A stretch of DNA of 64,000 bases from Roseimicrobium sp. ORNL1 (lineage in GTDB: Bacteria > Verrucomicrobiota > Verrucomicrobiia > Verrucomicrobiales > Verrucomicrobiaceae): the NCBI RefSeq assembly GCF_011044495.1, contig NZ_CP049143.1:2914001-2978000 (forward strand), written 5' to 3'. A model generated the notes under the pieces. It did not search any database. It saw only the letters and a program-made list of their open reading frames with translations, and was not told where the DNA came from. This document shows, piece after piece, positions 9,825 through 18,944 of the stretch. Every line of letters starts with the position of its first letter. Positions within the stretch are counted from its first letter, which is position 1. Position numbers and translations under genes: made by a program.

Positions 9825-11678
9825 ATGCCTCCATTCTGGATGGATATGGTAAAAACGGAAACAGGCGCGCCACTGGTGAGAATCGAAGACTACGGCATCA
9901 TTGGAGACACGCAGACGGTCGCTCTCGTCGGGCGGAATGGCTCCATCGACTGGCTCTGTTTTCCACGGTTCGACTCGGCAGCATGCTTCGCGGCGCTGCT
10001 GGGAAAGGAGGAGCACGGCTGCTGGAAGATCGCTCCCGCGGAAGGTGAGAAGATCACCGCCTCCCGTCGTGCATATCGCGACGGCACCTTGATTCTGGAA
10101 ACGGAATTCGAAACGGCCAGCGGCTGCGTGCGCCTCGTGGATGCCATGCCCATCCGCGAGCGGGATGCGGACATCGTGCGGATCGTCGAAGGCGTGCGCG
10201 GCACGGTGCGCATGAAGATGCTGCTCATTGTGCGCTTCGACTACGGGTCCATCGTACCGTGGACGCGTCGTGTCGATGACCGTCTGGAAGCCGTGGCCGG
10301 GCCAGATGCGCTCAGCCTCTGGAGTGATGTGGCCACGCATGGCGAGGGACTCACCACGGTGGCGGAGTTTGAGATCAAGGAGGGGGAGAGTGTGGCCTTT
10401 GACCTGCTCTGGCACGCGTCCCACCAGCCTCCCGATAGGCGTGGTGATACTCAGAAGAAGATCGCCGAGACCGAGCGCTGGTGGCGGGACTGGCTGGCCG
10501 ATGCGAAGTGCGACGGCGAATGGTGCAAGGAAATCGAGCGGTCCCTGGTCACGCTGAAGGCGCTCACCTACGCACCCACCGGCGGCATCGTCGCGGCGGC
10601 CACCACATCCCTGCCCGAGTTCATCGGCGGCGTGCGAAACTGGGACTACCGCCTGTGCTGGCTGCGTGATGCCACCTTCACCTTGTACACCCTCATGCAG
10701 GGCGGCCACACCAGCGAGGCGAAGGATTGGAGGGACTGGCTCCTGCGCGCCGTGGCCGGAGATCCGGGCAAGCTGCAGATCATGTACGGCCTCGCGGGTG
10801 AGCGACGCCTTGAAGAGTATGAGCTTCCTTGGCTGCCGGGTTATGAAAATTCCAAACCCGTGCGCGTGGGGAATGCGGCCTACAGCCAGTTCCAATTGGA
10901 CGTGTATGGCGAAGTCATCGACTCCATGCATCAGGCACGGTGCACCGGGATCAACTCCGCCCCGCAGTCCTGGGCCATGGAGCGGGCCATTCTGCAGTTC
11001 CTCGAAACTGCGTGGAAGGAACCGGATGAAGGCATCTGGGAAGTGCGTGGGCCACGACGCCACTTCACGCACTCGAAACTCATGGCCTGGGTCGCATTTG
11101 ATCGCGCCGTGAGAGCCGTGGAGCAGTTCGGCATGGAAGGACCCGTGGAGCGATGGAAGGAACATCGCGACGCACTGCACCTTGAGATCTGCGAACGCGG
11201 GTATAGCAAGGCCAAGCAATCCTTCGTGCAGGTGTATGACGGCGATGCCATCGATGCGAGCCTGCTCATGGTGCCACTGGTCGGCTTCCTGCCGCCAGAG
11301 GATGCACGTGTGCGGGGCACCATCGCCGCCGTGGAGCGTGAGCTGCTCGTGGAGGGTTATGTGTTGCGCTATCTCAGTGAGCAATGCTCGCATGTTGATG
11401 GCCTGCCACCAGGCGAGGGTGCGTTCCTGTTATGCTCCTTCTGGCTCGCGGATAACTATGCGATGTGTGGTCGCATGGACGAGGCACGTGCCCTGTTTGA
11501 GAAGTTGCTCAAGGTGCGCAATGACCTTGGCCTTCTCGCCGAGCAGGTGGACCCCCGCAGCGGGCGCATGCTTGGGAATTTCCCCCAGGCCTTCTCTCAT
11601 GTGGGACTCATCAACACCGCGCGAAACCTTTCCCAGGAGGGAGGTCCGGCACACCAGCGGCGGAAGGCGGGGAAGTGA
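9825..11678 (+). CDS. Glycoside hydrolase family 15 (trehalase/glucoamylase-like)
   Basis: A 617-residue cytoplasmic enzyme of GH15. The N-terminal beta domain begins with the usual GIIGDTQTVALVGRNGSIDW and CFPRFDS; the (alpha/alpha)6 catalytic domain has GGVRNWDYRLCWLRDAT and GIWEVRGPRRHFTHSKLM, which carry the expected catalytic acids and substrate contacts, and a late SFWLADNYAMCGR block. Members of this length without a signal peptide are often trehalases or glucoamylase-like enzymes acting on alpha-glucans; which substrate is used here cannot be read from sequence. The start is uncertain: ATG 9825 is chosen, but TTG 9813 has a better-placed purine tract and ATGs at 9840 and 9846 are possible. 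It stands alone. Confidence 0.88.
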   Translation: MPPFWMDMVKTETGAPLVRIEDYGIIGDTQTVALVGRNGSIDWLCFPRFDSAACFAALLGKEEHGCWKIAPAEGEKITASRRAYRDGTLILETEFETASGCVRLVDAMPIRERDADIVRIVEGVRGTVRMKMLLIVRFDYGSIVPWTRRVDDRLEAVAGPDALSLWSDVATHGEGLTTVAEFEIKEGESVAFDLLWHASHQPPDRRGDTQKKIAETERWWRDWLADAKCDGEWCKEIERSLVTLKALTYAPTGGIVAAATTSLPEFIGGVRNWDYRLCWLRDATFTLYTLMQGGHTSEAKDWRDWLLRAVAGDPGKLQIMYGLAGERRLEEYELPWLPGYENSKPVRVGNAAYSQFQLDVYGEVIDSMHQARCTGINSAPQSWAMERAILQFLETAWKEPDEGIWEVRGPRRHFTHSKLMAWVAFDRAVRAVEQFGMEGPVERWKEHRDALHLEICERGYSKAKQSFVQVYDGDAIDASLLMVPLVGFLPPEDARVRGTIAAVERELLVEGYVLRYLSEQCSHVDGLPPGEGAFLLCSFWLADNYAMCGRMDEARALFEKLLKVRNDLGLLAEQVDPRSGRMLGNFPQAFSHVGLINTARNLSQEGGPAHQRRKAGK

Positions 11679-11806
11679 GGTGGAGAGAAAATAAACTCAA
11701 ACAATCGCCGTGTATCTCGTGATATGTTTGGAACCTTCGGCATTTGGATTTCAATGCTTGTGCAACCTCACACGAAGCGTGACTAGACTGTTGATATAGC
11801 CGCTTC

Positions 11807-12056
11807 TACGCCGAAGGCGTTGCACATTGTCCAGCCCAAGGTCAGCTTGCGAAGCAAGCGCCACCTTGGGATATGGAGCCAAGATGTTTGAACGCTGAAA
11901 GCGTTCCACAATCGTGTTGCTGGATGAAGGATGCAGCCATCGTCGGACATGCCTTTGTAGAACCCTTTCAGGGTTCGATCGACGCTCAGCTACCCAAGGT
12001 GGCGCCCGCTTCGCGGACTGACCTTGGGCTGGACAATGTGCAACGCCTTCGGCGTA
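11807..12056. repeat. 250-bp palindromic repeat element, copy 1
   Basis: The two ends are long inverted arms: TACGCCGAAGGCGTTG at the left and CAACGCCTTCGGCGTA at the right, continuing inward through ACATTGTCCAGCCCAAGGTC and its complement. Inner hairpins include GCTTGCGAAGCAAGC and an inverted pair around GAACGCTGAAAGCGTTC. A second copy with the same order of blocks lies at 29549-29802. No reading frame inside looks real. It fills most of the 11679-12160 gap between two convergent genes. Confidence 0.85.
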
Positions 12057-12160
12057 AATACGGGCACAGTTCTGGTTAGAATGCTACAGGCTCTTCCAGG
12101 CTGAAACTCCCTACCAAAGCGGTGCTTCGTAAGTTCCTCTTTGCTTCAGTTCCCCCCCCT

Positions 12161-13252
12161 TCACCGCTGCTGTCCCAACGCCGCGCGCACCATCATCATC
12201 TCACCGATATTTTCCAAGGTAAGCAGGCCGAGCAGTTTCCCTGAGAGCGGATCCAGCACGGGCAGGGCAGGGGAGGAACTGCTGCGCAGGTGGTCCATGG
12301 CATCCTGCAGGGGATGGTAGGGTTTCAGGACCACCTCACACGGTTCGGAGACGGTGGTTACAGCCTGTTGGGGGCCATGCTGGGCGAGGCCGGAGATGAG
12401 CGAGGTGCGTGTGAGCATGCCGTGAACCTGCCCCTCGGTGTTCATCACGGGGAAGTCATGCTGCGTGCCGGACAGCAGCAGATCCACCGCGTCCTTCAGT
12501 ACCGCATCCAGCCGCAGGGTGCGGAACTCCGTGAGCATGGCATCCTGCACACGCAGGCCACGCAGCGCTTCCTGGTCACTCACATACGCTGCCTCCTGCC
12601 CGGCGCCCATGAAGATGAAGATGGCGATGATGACGATGAGAGGATTCCCTGTCGTGAAGAGAGCAAGGACCCCGGCGATCACCGCGATGGTCTGGCCGAT
12701 GGTCGCCGCAATGCGGGTTGCGACAGCATAGTCCATGAAATGAGCGAGGGTTGATCTCAACACACGGCCACCATCCATGGGGAAGGCGGGAATCATGTTG
12801 AAGGCCACCATCATCATGTTCCAGTAGGCGAGCCGTTCAAAAAAGGGTGCCTGTATGATGTCATACCTGAACGAGAATGGTGGCGCTGACGGGAGAAACG
12901 GCAGGAGCAAAAGATAAATGGCCACATTCACCGCCGGACCCGCGAGTGCCACCGCAAGTTCCTGGCTTGGCTTGCGTGGCATGCGCTCCAGCCTTGCCAG
13001 ACCGCCAATGGGCAGCAGGGTCACATCCGTCGTCTGGATGCCATAGCGCCGCGCCGCCAGCACGTGGCCGAACTCATGCAGCAAGACGCAAAAGAAAATC
13101 GCGATGATGAACGCAACCGTCTGCAGGGCCACAGCCGGTCCGTGGTTGACGAGCGTCACCCAGCCAAAGAGAGCAACGAGCAGAAGAAAGGTGGCGTGCA
13201 GCCGCACTTCCGTGCCACCAAAGGTTCCAACATGCAGGGACCAGCGTTTCAT
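12161..13252 (-). CDS. Site-2 protease family metalloprotease with CBS domains
   Basis: A 363-residue intramembrane zinc protease (M50B type). After a short N-terminus, several membrane helices carry the zinc site HEFGH near residue 60 and the NMIPAFPMDGGR motif (third ligand Asp) near 155. The C-terminal third has two CBS modules (about 215-360) separated from the membrane core by a linker, as in the CBS-containing S2P subfamily; CBS pairs usually bind adenine nucleotides and gate activity. The start is set at the ATG at 13252 because homologues begin with a short basic segment followed by the FGG-x-E-V-R-L-H strand; a longer frame would run into the neighbouring gene's start. The substrate is unknown. 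Confidence 0.88.
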   Translation of the reverse strand: MKRWSLHVGTFGGTEVRLHATFLLLVALFGWVTLVNHGPAVALQTVAFIIAIFFCVLLHEFGHVLAARRYGIQTTDVTLLPIGGLARLERMPRKPSQELAVALAGPAVNVAIYLLLLPFLPSAPPFSFRYDIIQAPFFERLAYWNMMMVAFNMIPAFPMDGGRVLRSTLAHFMDYAVATRIAATIGQTIAVIAGVLALFTTGNPLIVIIAIFIFMGAGQEAAYVSDQEALRGLRVQDAMLTEFRTLRLDAVLKDAVDLLLSGTQHDFPVMNTEGQVHGMLTRTSLISGLAQHGPQQAVTTVSEPCEVVLKPYHPLQDAMDHLRSSSSPALPVLDPLSGKLLGLLTLENIGEMMMVRAALGQQR

Positions 13253-13377
13253 AGAAGCAAGAAACAAACTCCGTCCATGGATACGCACCATACGAGAGGA
13301 ATGGAAGCAAAAGTGAGCGCCACCCACCGGGAATTTTTTCAAGACAGAACAGCGATTTACGTTAGCATCGTTTGCAG

Positions 13378-14337
13378 ATGCCCCCCATCTCCTCATTCCT
13401 TTCCCTGCAAGCCTTCACTTTTTATGGACTGCAAAAAAGTCTCTCCGAAGTGAGCATGCTTTCGCTGGGGTGCTGTGCGCTTTTGCTGCTGGTGATGCTC
13501 GTCTGTGTGCTCAAGTGGATCTCGCGCAGCTCGAGCATTGCAAAGACGAACAAGGCGGATGAGGAATTCACCGCGTCGTTCCGTGGCTCCGCCCATCTGC
13601 TGGCGCTCTTCCAGACCGGCATGGTGTTTCCCGGTTCCGCGCGGGCGGCGGTGTATCAGAATGCCTGCCGTGAGCTTTCCTGGCACCTGCTGGGTACGGA
13701 TACGGTGGACAAGAATTACATGGCCCGGCTGCGCACGGCGGGCCGCATCACTCCCTCCCAGGGAGAGGCCGTGAATCGCACGGCCCGTCACGTGACGGAT
13801 GAGGTCACGCGCCCGTTCATGGTCGGTGTGGGAGGCATGTCGGCGTGGAGTCTTCCCGTGCTGGGACTGGTCGGCGCGCTGCTGTGTCTTCTGGATGGTC
13901 TGGGTCGGGAGCAGACTGGAGTGGGACTGTGGAGTTCCGTCTTGCTGCCTTTGCTGGCCGGCGCGCTGTTTTCCCTTCTGGTCGCCGCCTGCCAGCGGAG
14001 TCTCGCTCACCAGGCGCGGAAGGCCACGACGCAGGTGCACGACTTTGCCGTGGAGATCGGAGTCGCCCTGGATCGCATGTTCGTGGATCACCGCCAGCCC
14101 ATGGAACTCCTGCCCAGCCTCGGCGGCATGGGCATCACGGACGGACCAAACTTCAGCCAGCCTCCGGCAGAGACCGTGGCCCCCATGCCCCCTCCCGCTG
14201 CCACGCCATTTACCGCAGCGGCACCCAGTCCTGCACCGGTGCCCGCGCCATCACCTGGGATTGGTTCCGGTCCGGGGTCTGGTCCTGCACCCGCGGCGCC
14301 ATCCGCCCCGGCAGCACCGCGTCCGGCGGGAGCTTGA
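13378..14337 (+). CDS. MotA/TolQ/ExbB-like membrane protein
   Basis: A 319-residue protein with one N-terminal helix (about 22-45), a cytoplasmic stretch of about 100 residues, then two helices (about 155-175 and 182-203). This 1+2 layout, with SLPVLGLVGALLCLLDGL followed by a second helix rich in small residues, matches the TolQ/ExbB/MotA proton-channel fold, but sequence identity to the family looks low. The last 80 residues are a Pro/Ala-rich tail. The ATG at 13378 is preferred over a TTG at 13372. No ExbD/TolR-like gene follows; a zinc-ribbon membrane protein gene does, 66 bp downstream, probably in the same operon. Confidence 0.55.
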   Translation: MPPISSFLSLQAFTFYGLQKSLSEVSMLSLGCCALLLLVMLVCVLKWISRSSSIAKTNKADEEFTASFRGSAHLLALFQTGMVFPGSARAAVYQNACRELSWHLLGTDTVDKNYMARLRTAGRITPSQGEAVNRTARHVTDEVTRPFMVGVGGMSAWSLPVLGLVGALLCLLDGLGREQTGVGLWSSVLLPLLAGALFSLLVAACQRSLAHQARKATTQVHDFAVEIGVALDRMFVDHRQPMELLPSLGGMGITDGPNFSQPPAETVAPMPPPAATPFTAAAPSPAPVPAPSPGIGSGPGSGPAPAAPSAPAAPRPAGA

Positions 14338-14403
14338 GTCCGCGCCAGTTTTCGCAACGTCGCCGGTTGCGCCACACGTTCACCTGCGCTTCATGCACGG
14401 CGC

Positions 14404-15549
14404 ATGTCCGCCGCCTCTGCCGCTGCCTCCCGTGAAGTCAATTGCCCCCAGTGTGGTGCGGATACTCCGGTGCACGGAAAAGTGGCCACGGCCTGCTCAG
14501 GATGCGACACACTGCTCGTCTCTCTGCAAGGCCAGGTAAAACGCGCCCGCGGTTTCGAAGGACACCTGCCGCGTGAAGACGACACCGTGGCATTGGTCTG
14601 CCGCCTCTGCGCCGGAGCGCTGCCGGATGAAGTGCTGAAAGCGGGCACGGGCGCGAAGTGCACCTACTGCGGCGAGCGCGCGGACATTCCGCCGACCATT
14701 CTCGCCATGCTGCGTGCGATGGTCACGCATCCCAGCGCGGTGCCACTGGCGGCGAAGCGCGTCGCGCAATTCTGGATGGGTGCGGCCATCGCCTTCGCGG
14801 TCATCGTGGGCATTTATATGTTCACGCCAGACACCAGCGTGCGCATGGACACACAGGTGCCTCTGCCACATCCTGAACTGGTGAAGACAGAGGGAGACGC
14901 AAGGTTCTACCGTGTCTCTGCGCAGGCAGGGCCGCTTGAGTTCAAGCCGCGCGGCAATCTCTATCCCTCGATGTACCTGAAGGCCTATGACTTCAAGCCG
15001 GGCGAGGTCAAGAGCCACGACCTCATCCACCATCAGGAAATCTTTTTCCTGACCACGCTGATCTATGAGAAGACCGGCGAGCGTCGCACCCAGTGGATCT
15101 CCATGTTCGATGGCGCGCAGTTCAGCCGCATGAAGGAGATCCCGGAGCAGGACCTGTCCGGCGAGTTTCGTCTCCATGGTATCGACAGGTCCTACCGTCT
15201 GCCTGTGGGGAAATACCGGGTGGAGATCAGCGAGATCATCCTGCGAGGTGAAGGCGACCCACCGGCCTACATTGTCTGTGAATGGAGCGCCAGATACTCG
15301 GAGATGACTCTGCTCTTTGTCTTCATGTTTGCCGCAGTCGCCTGGATTCTCTTCCTCGACGTCCACCGGATTGCCCGAAAGAAACTGGGCGATACAAAAT
15401 GGTTCGGTCTCCCCCAGTGGATCACCATTGCCGCTGGCATTTTCCTCCTCGTGGAAGTGTTGCACCCTATTGATCCCTTTGGCGGCAAAGGCGCCTTCGA
15501 GCCCCAGGAAGCGCCGGCGGTGCCGCCGGTGCTGATGCCGAAGAAGTAG
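14404..15549 (+). CDS. Zinc-ribbon membrane protein, hypothetical
   Basis: A 381-residue protein. The N-terminus has two treble-Cys pairs, CPQC with CSGC (14-34) and CRLC with CTYC (66-91), which look like two four-cysteine zinc ribbons. A membrane helix follows (about 122-140), then a soluble domain of about 155 residues that would lie outside the cytoplasm, then two more helices (about 300-318 and 334-352). The layout and the alternation of ribbon and extracytoplasmic domain suggest a DUF4178- or sensor-like protein, but no family is assigned. It follows the TolQ-like gene closely and is probably co-transcribed. Confidence 0.65.
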   Translation: MSAASAAASREVNCPQCGADTPVHGKVATACSGCDTLLVSLQGQVKRARGFEGHLPREDDTVALVCRLCAGALPDEVLKAGTGAKCTYCGERADIPPTILAMLRAMVTHPSAVPLAAKRVAQFWMGAAIAFAVIVGIYMFTPDTSVRMDTQVPLPHPELVKTEGDARFYRVSAQAGPLEFKPRGNLYPSMYLKAYDFKPGEVKSHDLIHHQEIFFLTTLIYEKTGERRTQWISMFDGAQFSRMKEIPEQDLSGEFRLHGIDRSYRLPVGKYRVEISEIILRGEGDPPAYIVCEWSARYSEMTLLFVFMFAAVAWILFLDVHRIARKKLGDTKWFGLPQWITIAAGIFLLVEVLHPIDPFGGKGAFEPQEAPAVPPVLMPKK

Positions 15550-15596
15550 GTGGCGGGTGTTCTTAACCCGCCTTTCCCACGTGATGAGGTTGCGCT

Positions 15597-16090
15597 TCAG
15601 GGACGCTTCCGGTTAACCGCAAAGGGGCAGAGAGGCAAAGGACGCAAGAAGCTCTGGGGTGAGCCTGTGGATGCGGTGGAGATGCCTTGGCGTGGTACAC
15701 CTCGATGCAAAGGTGGCGAGACGCGCAGAAGGGCGTGGCCATTGCTGTAGAGCGTTGCGACCTGCCAGGGAGTGGGAGCATTCCTGCTCCCATGGTGATC
15801 TGTTGTTCACCACTTCATGAAGGCCACTCCTCAAGCATCGCCGGGAACGAAGGTATGACGGTTGCTGGTCAGGCGGGGACGCCTAACGCCCACTGTCTGG
15901 CGGGACGTCTAACCTCCAGTCCATGCAATACTCAACAGGACGAGCGGAACTCCTGCGCGTCTCTGCCTCCTTTGTGTCGAGGCGAACCATCCTTCAAACA
16001 CGCCCACCACCCCTGAGCCAACCCAACCAATCCTCTGCGTCCTTTGCTCCTTTTGCTCCTTTGCGGTTAACCGGAAACGTCCCTGCGGTG
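15597..16090. repeat. Composite inverted-repeat element A
   Basis: Outer arms are inverted: TTCCGGTTAACCGCAAAGG with a purine tail (from 15608) and its complement CCTTTGCGGTTAACCGGAAA (to about 16078). Inside are a hairpin GTGGGAGCATTCCTGCTCCCA (15772-15792) and a 50-bp double hairpin (15868-15917) of the family also seen at 38.5, 55.3, 55.4, 57.0 and 57.1 kb. No real gene is visible in 15550-16180. Confidence 0.75.
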
Positions 16091-16113
16091 TGACTACGCC
16101 ATATGACAAGAAA

Positions 16114-16160
16114 GGCGGGTAGGAAAACCCGCCAACCACTGTCCGGTCAGGAGACCCGAC
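16114..16160. repeat. Double hairpin, variant type
   Basis: Two stem-loops in series: GGCGGGT-AGGAAA-ACCCGCC (16114-16133) and GTCCGGTC-AGGA-GACCCGAC (16141-16160). The same pair in reverse orientation is at 22885-22931. It lies just past the stop codon of the E1 alpha gene (minus strand), a position that fits a transcript end. Confidence 0.75.
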
Positions 16161-16180
16161 TTCCTGGCACGAATATCATC

Positions 16181-17206
16181 TCAGTGCACCTCCCAGCCCT
16201 CAGCCAGGCCGGGGGTGGAGAGTGCCATCCACGTTTCGCGGAAGGGATCGGGAGAGGGTTCACGGCTGGTCTGGGAGACGGCCTTTTCCACTTCCTCCTT
16301 GGCTTGCTCGCGCAGGGCGCGCAGCTCGGTGGGCGACATCCAGCCCAGTTCCTGAATCTTCTGTTCGGTGACGATCAGACTGTCGCGGCCGAGCTTCTTC
16401 GTGGCATCGGGAATATAAGAAGCGTCATCGTGCTCGCCGTGACCGGAGAGGCGGAGCAGATTGCCCACGATCATCTGCGGACCATGTCCTGTCCGGGCGC
16501 GTTGCACCGCGTGCTGGAAGATGGCGATGCAGGCGGCGAGGTCCGTACCATCCACCTCATAGCCTTCAACACCGTAGCCAATCGCACGATCCACCAGGCT
16601 CTTGCAGGCATACTGGCGGTCCGTGGGAGTGGAGTAGGCGAACTGGTTGTTCGCCACGGAGACGATGAGAGGCAGGCGCTCGACGGCGGCTACGTTGAGT
16701 CCCTCGTGGAAGGCACCGGTGGAGGTACCGCCATCGCCGATGGACGTGGCGCCCACGGCATCACCCAGCTTGCCGAGCATGCGTCGGGCCATGAGCATGC
16801 CGCAGACCACGCCCACCATGGAACCCAAGTGGGAGATCATGGCGGGAAGCCCTTCGGTGGGGCGGCCACGGTGGATGTTGCCATCACGACCGCGCATGGG
16901 GCCCATGGCAGAGCCCAGGTAGGTGCGGGTGCAGTCCAGCATGGGCTCGCCGAAGGCCAGCTTCCCGGCCTGGTCACGAATGAGCCCCGCGTAGATATCC
17001 TTGCCCTTTTGCAGATGCACGGCGAGCGAGGCGCTGAAGGCCTCCTGGCCCCTGCCCACGTACACGCCACCCACGATGCGACCGCCCGCCCGGTAGAGGG
17101 CGGCCAGTTTGTCTTCCAGTATCCGCGCCCGGACCATGTAGCCGTAGGCGGTCAGATAGCTTTCCTTCAGGGTGTCGATCGGAACAGCAGACTGTGTCGA
17201 AGGCAT
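16181..17206 (-). CDS. Pyruvate dehydrogenase-type E1 component, alpha subunit
   Basis: A 341-residue thiamine-diphosphate enzyme subunit that decarboxylates a 2-oxoacid and passes the acyl group to lipoyl-E2. The TPP/Mg site is clear: GDGGTSTGAFHEGLN and, after the expected spacing, SVANNQFAYSTP. SGHGEHDDASYIP matches the phosphorylation/activation loop region of the family. The start is set at the ATG at 17206 because the longer frame overlaps the divergent thioesterase gene. No E1 beta, E2 or E3 gene is adjacent, so the partner subunits are encoded elsewhere. Whether the substrate is pyruvate, a branched-chain 2-oxoacid or acetoin cannot be told from this sequence alone. Confidence 0.88.
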   Translation of the reverse strand: MPSTQSAVPIDTLKESYLTAYGYMVRARILEDKLAALYRAGGRIVGGVYVGRGQEAFSASLAVHLQKGKDIYAGLIRDQAGKLAFGEPMLDCTRTYLGSAMGPMRGRDGNIHRGRPTEGLPAMISHLGSMVGVVCGMLMARRMLGKLGDAVGATSIGDGGTSTGAFHEGLNVAAVERLPLIVSVANNQFAYSTPTDRQYACKSLVDRAIGYGVEGYEVDGTDLAACIAIFQHAVQRARTGHGPQMIVGNLLRLSGHGEHDDASYIPDATKKLGRDSLIVTEQKIQELGWMSPTELRALREQAKEEVEKAVSQTSREPSPDPFRETWMALSTPGLAEGWEVH

Positions 17207-17300
17207 GTTTGCGGGAGATGAAGAGGGGGAGCGCGCCCGGAGTGTGACACAAGGTTTACCGCCGGGGAAGGAAATTCTTGCAGGTCGCCCCGGCGCGTCC

Positions 17301-17789
17301 ATGCTCGCTGCCATGCCTGAGCACCGCTTTGTTCACCGCGATCTGGTCCAGTTTTCAGACACGGATATGGCTGGGATTGTGCACTTTTCGAACTTTTTCC
17401 GGTTCATGGAGCGGGCCGAGCACGCCTTCTTCCGGTCCTTGGGGTTGAGCATCGTGGAGCGCCCCGGCACCATTCCCACCATGGAGGGGAATCCCGTGGG
17501 CTGGCCGCGCGTGCACGCCTCCTGCGACTTCTTCACCCCGCTCTTCTTTGAAGACGAAGTGGAGGTCGAGCTTTTGGTGGAGGAACTCCGCACCCGCTCC
17601 ATCCGCTACCTCTTCCGCGTGCGGAAGCTGGACGGCACCCTCGCCGCCGAAGGCCGCATCGCCGCCGTGTGCGTGCAGAAGGACAAGGAGAAAGGCGGCA
17701 TGAAAGCCGTGGAGATCCCGTCTCGCGTGAAGGACAAGCTGGAGACTGCACCCGCGGAGGTGCTTGGTGCTCGCAAGGGGCAGGGGTAG
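17301..17789 (+). CDS. Acyl-CoA thioesterase, YbgC/4HBT type
   Basis: A hot-dog-fold thioesterase of 163 residues (159 if the ATG at 17313 is used). The catalytic-site motif FSDTDMAGIVHFSNFFRFMERAE has the conserved Asp of DTDMAGIVH (in YbgC the same Asp is the key residue). The rest (VHASCDFFTPLFFEDEVEVEL) fits the central strands. It would hydrolyse acyl- or aromatic-acyl-CoA; members near Tol-Pal genes act on phospholipid-linked substrates, but no tol genes lie here. It is divergent from the E1 alpha gene, with overlapping upstream regions. Confidence 0.85.
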   Translation: MLAAMPEHRFVHRDLVQFSDTDMAGIVHFSNFFRFMERAEHAFFRSLGLSIVERPGTIPTMEGNPVGWPRVHASCDFFTPLFFEDEVEVELLVEELRTRSIRYLFRVRKLDGTLAAEGRIAAVCVQKDKEKGGMKAVEIPSRVKDKLETAPAEVLGARKGQG

Positions 17790-17814
17790 GGGAGGTGGAG
17801 GCGACGTCAGGGTG

Positions 17815-17945
17815 TTCAACACAGAGACACGGAGACGCCGAGACACGGAGTTGTTGAGAATATAAGTGCGAGACTTGGCGCGGCTCCCATCAGTCTTGGG
17901 TTCCTTATGCTCTGTGTTTTTGTGTCTCCGTGTCTCTGTGTTGAA
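17815..17945. repeat. Inverted repeat with CACAGAGACACGGAG arms
   Basis: The left arm (17815-17850) begins TTCAACACAGAGACACGGAG and the right arm (17910-17945) ends CTCCGTGTCTCTGTGTTGAA; the 36-bp arms pair with few mismatches around a 59-bp centre. The motif is of a kind often seen as dispersed intergenic repeats. Positions 17790-18154 hold no gene that I can support. Confidence 0.75.
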
Positions 17946-18154
17946 TTCCAGCGCTTCGACCATCACCCATCGGAAAGGTCTGCCGCAATCATCTCCCTGT
18001 CCAAATCCCCGCCCACCGGCAGTGTGATTTCCCGGCAAGCGGGTTGGGTTAATACAATCTGTTTGCTGCAAAGCCGGATCACTGCTTTGCGTTTAGTTCT
18101 GCCACATAACTTCACCCTTCACTCGTGACTCCCACTCCACAGAAGAAACCCATC

Positions 18155-18715
18155 ATGTCCTCCTGGCTCCTTTTCGCCCTGCTCACCGTCCTTTCCTGGG
18201 GCGTTTATGGAATTCTCCTGCATCAAGGCCGCAGCCTCATGCTGGGATCGGAGCCGGCCAATGCCAGTCTGAAGGCCTTCCTCTTCGTGGGTGTCGCCTA
18301 TTTCGTGGTAGCCATCGTGGGGCCGGTCGTCGTGCTGATGCAGCGTGAAACCGACTGGAAATTCACCCCGGGCGGCATCACCTGGAGCTTCCTCGCCGGT
18401 GTGGCGGGTGCGGTGGGTGCCTTCACCCTCATTCTTTCCCTCGGCGCCGCGGCGGCCATCTTTAAAGGCGCGGCTCCCGCGCAGGTCATGCCCATCGTCT
18501 TCGCTGGCGCGCCGGTGGTGAATACCATCGTGGCCATGATCATGCATCCTCCGGAAGGTGGCATCAAAGCCATTCCGGTGCCCTTCTTCATCGGCATTGT
18601 GCTGGCTGCGGTGGGCACGTTCCTCGTGGCGTACTTCTCTCCCTCGAACCGCGGACCAGCTGCCCACAAGCCCGCTGCCACCACCGCGAGCGCACCCTCG
18701 ACGCCGGGACACTGA
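18155..18715 (+). CDS. EamA-like multispanning membrane protein
   Basis: A 186-residue protein with five hydrophobic helices (about 3-20, 38-60, 76-100, 104-124, 140-162) and a Pro/Ala/Thr-rich cytoplasmic tail. The opening SWLLFALLTVLSWGVYGILL and the later FKGAAPAQVMPIVFAGAPVVN resemble half of a drug/metabolite (DMT/EamA) transporter, which normally has two repeats of five helices; a single repeat would need to dimerise. Start at the ATG at 18155; an upstream GTG at 18125 is possible. Substrate unknown. Confidence 0.65.
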   Translation: MSSWLLFALLTVLSWGVYGILLHQGRSLMLGSEPANASLKAFLFVGVAYFVVAIVGPVVVLMQRETDWKFTPGGITWSFLAGVAGAVGAFTLILSLGAAAAIFKGAAPAQVMPIVFAGAPVVNTIVAMIMHPPEGGIKAIPVPFFIGIVLAAVGTFLVAYFSPSNRGPAAHKPAATTASAPSTPGH

Positions 18716-18841
18716 AGAAAGAAGTCTCGTCTCGCAACCATCTGGCGAACCCGGGGCGTAATGCAAACACCCCCCATCTGCGCAGAGTAGCGTTCGCGTG
18801 CCAATCCAGTTGACGATAGAATTTCGTCACTAGATTGGTAT

Positions 18842-18867
18842 GGCATCACAAGCTCGCTTGTCATGCC
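18842..18867. repeat. Hairpin in the leader of the PaaK-like gene
   Basis: Arms GGCATCACAAGC and GCTTGTCATGCC pair with one mismatch around a TC loop. It lies between the membrane-protein gene and the ligase gene. There is no T-run, so a terminator is not clear; a leader hairpin is equally possible. Confidence 0.4.
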
Positions 18868-18944
18868 GCGCTGCGTCGTGCTCCCCGGGTCGAACCATCT
18901 CCATTACTGACTGATCGTTTCGTTTCCCTCCGTCCCCTTCCACC

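Noticed and set aside
15687-16016. 109-codon frame inside composite element A
   Set aside because: Made of hairpin sequence; no motif and no ribosome-binding site.
18810-18836. Promoter TTGACG...TAGATT before the PaaK-like gene
   Set aside because: The spacing is only 15 bp and the -10 is poor; not strong enough to report as a feature.
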